From Ophiodon elongatus (lineage: Eukaryota > Chordata > Actinopteri > Perciformes > Hexagrammidae), in contig JACSYO010000912.1 in the NCBI GenBank assembly GCA_016806645.1, positions 2,774,001-2,838,000 of the forward strand: a stretch of 64,000 bases of DNA, given 5' to 3'. Below the pieces are notes generated by a model. The model saw only the letters and a program-made list of their open reading frames with translations, was not told where the DNA came from and made no database searches. Shown here piece by piece: positions 62,150-64,000 of the stretch. The number at the start of each line of letters is the position of its first letter. Within the stretch, counting starts at the first letter, position 1. The translations under genes and the position numbers were made by a program.

Positions 62150-63650
62150 AAGGCAAGGCAAGTTTATTTGTATAGCACATTTCAACAACAAGGCAATTCA
62201 AAGTGCTTCACATAAAACCATTAAGCATCAAAACATAATGCAAACGAAAAGAAGATTTAAAAATAATTAAAAAGCTAGAAAATAGAATAAAGGTTGCAGT
62301 GCTGTTTGAGAAATAAAATACAGTAGTGAGATGCAGAAATTGATTAAGATCCTTGAATCTAGTTCAATTAAAGGCAACAGCAAACAGAAGAGTCTTCCAT
62401 CTGGATTTAAAGGAGTTTAGGGTCTCCGCAGACCTGCAGCTTTCAGGGACCTTGTTCCAGAAATGTGGAGCAGAACAACTGAAGGCTGCTTCTCCAAGTT
62501 TAGTTCTGACTCTTGGAACAGAAAGTAGACCAGTCCCAGACGACCTCAGGGGTCGGGATGGTTCATAAGGTAGCATCAGATCAGAAATGTATTTAGGCCC
62601 TAAACCATTTAGCTTTATAAACGAACAGCAGGATTTTAAAGTCAATTCTTTGTTGGACAGGAAGCCAGTGCAAAGACCTCAGAACTGGAGTGATGTGATC
62701 CACTTTCTTGGTCTTAGTGAGGACTCGAGCTGCAGCGTTCTGAATCAGCTGCAGCTTTCTGATTGACTTTTTACAGAGACCTATAAACACACCGTTACAG
62801 TAGTGGAGTCTACTGAAGATAAAAGCGTGGACAAGTTTTTCCAAATCCTATTGAGACATAAGTCCTCTAATCCTTCCTATATTCTTCAGGTGATAGTAGG
62901 CTGATTTTGTAATTGTCTTTATAAGGCTGTTCAGGTTGAGGTTTGAATCTATAACTACACCTAGGTTTCTGGCTTGGTTTGTGGTTTTTAACATCAGTGA
63001 TTGAAGCTGAGCGGTGACTTTCAATCATTCATCCTTGCTACCAAAAACAATTACTTCTGTTTCATCTTTATTTAATTGAAGGAAATTCTGGCACATCCAG
63101 TTGTTGATTTGTTCAATACATTTACTCAGCCCTTGTATGGGATTATAGTCCCCTGGTGATATAATTATGTAGATTTGTGTGTCATCTGCATAATTATGAT
63201 AACACACTTTGTTGTTTTCCATAATTTGAGCCAGTGGAAGCATGTAGATGTTGAACAGAAGAGGCCCCAGTATTGAATCTTGGGGAACACCACATGTCAC
63301 CCTAGTCAGCTCTGATGTGTAACTAGCTACAGACACAAAGTATTCTCGGTCCTTCAAGTAGGATTCAAACCAGTTAAGTGCTGCGCCAGAGAGTCCTACC
63401 CAGACTTTTAGTCTGTCTAGTAGTATGTCATGGTCGACCGTGTCGAATGCAGCACTGAGATCCAGTAATACTAACACTGAAATTCTGCCACTGTCTGTGC
63501 TTAAGTGGATGTCGTTGAAAACCTTAACAAGAGCAGTTTCAGTATTGTGGTGCTGTCGAAAACCGGACTGGAAGACATCAAAACAGTTATTTACGGCTAA
63601 GAAGTTGTTCAGCTGTCTACACAATTAGATGTGGTGTTGAAGTTAAAAAC
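62150..63650 (-). mobile_element. 5'-truncated L2-type LINE, minus strand
   Basis: The minus-strand frame 63025-63624 encodes a reverse-transcriptase fragment with DLSAAFDTVDHDILLDRL, GVPQDSILGPLLFNIYMLPL and the catalytic YADDTQIY. Downstream frames (62593-62844 and 62364-62645) carry LVHAFIFSRLHYCN, AAARVLTKTKK, LHWLPVQQRI and HFWNKVPESCR, the usual C-terminal blocks of teleost L2 elements. The element ends near 62155 in the AAGTTTATTTGTATAGCACA tail. Stops (for example after 63025) and frameshifts show that it is dead. The endonuclease domain and 5' end are absent. Confidence 0.85.
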
Positions 63651-64000
63651 ATAACCATGATCCACACACTTTGTGCAACTAATTAACAACCACCAAAACA
63701 CGTTCATTTTCACAAACTGCGACCATGACAACAAGAAAGTCACGTGGAATCATCTCGCTGACTGTTTTTTCCGGTTATGAAGCTGTGATGTCGGGGCGTA
63801 ACGATAGGAGCGTGAAGGCACCACGAGCAGGAACCGGAAATGGAATTATACTGAACAGGAAATAAACGAAACACATAACACACACAAGTTGGCCAGTGGC
63901 TCCATTTTCTTGCGAGCGTTGAACTTTCGTTGTTCCACTTTTTATAGTACAGACAGATTTGTCTTTTTTTCATTTATGCTATGAATTCACGAAGCCGTTA
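63651..64000. other. Right window edge, nothing recognised
   Basis: There is no coding region, RNA gene or repeat here that I can support. The sequence is of mixed composition with a CpG-bearing stretch at about 63.76-63.84 kb. Confidence 0.4.

Larger units (their letters stand above)
59566..62150 (+). other. sp6 3' UTR and downstream sequence
   Basis: AT-rich, with no supported gene. The first canonical AATAAA hexamers that I found after the stop are at 61794-61799 and 61873-61878, so the 3' UTR may be over 2 kb. A 16-bp palindrome lies at 61681-61715 and a (TTA)n tract at 61981-62031. Confidence 0.4.

Overview
This is nuclear DNA from a ray-finned (teleost-like) fish. The genes carry many small exons, nearly all bounded by GT/AG. 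The intergenic DNA is AT-rich and holds repeats typical of teleosts: L2-type LINE relics, TTAA-flanked MITEs, (CA)n tracts, and the dispersed repeat built around runs of the form AAGTAAAAGTA. All identifications come from reading the sequence and from remembered protein families; no database search was possible.  Layout: (1) 273-7811 (+), the 3' 17 exons of a leukocyte-type integrin alpha subunit whose 5' part lies off the left edge. (2) 11188-17218 (-), a complete 10-exon CCCH zinc-finger gene of the ZC3H4/6/8 family (1062 aa), with a GC-AG intron and an AT-AC (U12-type) intron side by side inside the zinc-finger region. (3) 18730-20914 (+), complete pla2g12b (204 aa), with the active-site His replaced by Leu and a C-terminal KDEL. 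(4) 22332-28230 (-) and 30832-33920 (-), two tandem paralogs that resemble the N-terminal part of ZNF318. They share two downstream coding exons but have unrelated first coding exons. (5) 36820-44008 (-), complete secernin-2 (scrn2, 7 coding exons, 420 aa). (6) 58639-59565 (+), sp6, a Sp/KLF transcription factor with its coding sequence in one exon and a likely 5' non-coding exon near 53.5-53.8 kb. Relics of non-LTR retrotransposons lie at about 26.97-27.4, 28.97-29.5 and 62.15-63.65 kb.  Biology: scrn2 next to sp6 matches the human SCRN2-SP6 neighbourhood on chromosome 17q21, which supports both names. The genes are ordinary vertebrate loci and do not form an operon-like system. pla2g12b belongs to ER lipoprotein assembly, the integrin to leukocyte adhesion, the CCCH protein and the ZNF318-like proteins probably to nuclear RNA or chromatin functions, secernin to the N-terminal-nucleophile hydrolase fold, and sp6 to epithelial, tooth, fin and limb development. 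I saw no convincing novel multigene system. The strongest unusual signals are the adjacent non-canonical introns, a perfect 24-bp hairpin in the sp6 5' intron, the exact KDEL on an inactive phospholipase, and the GCFKR variant of the integrin GFFKR motif.
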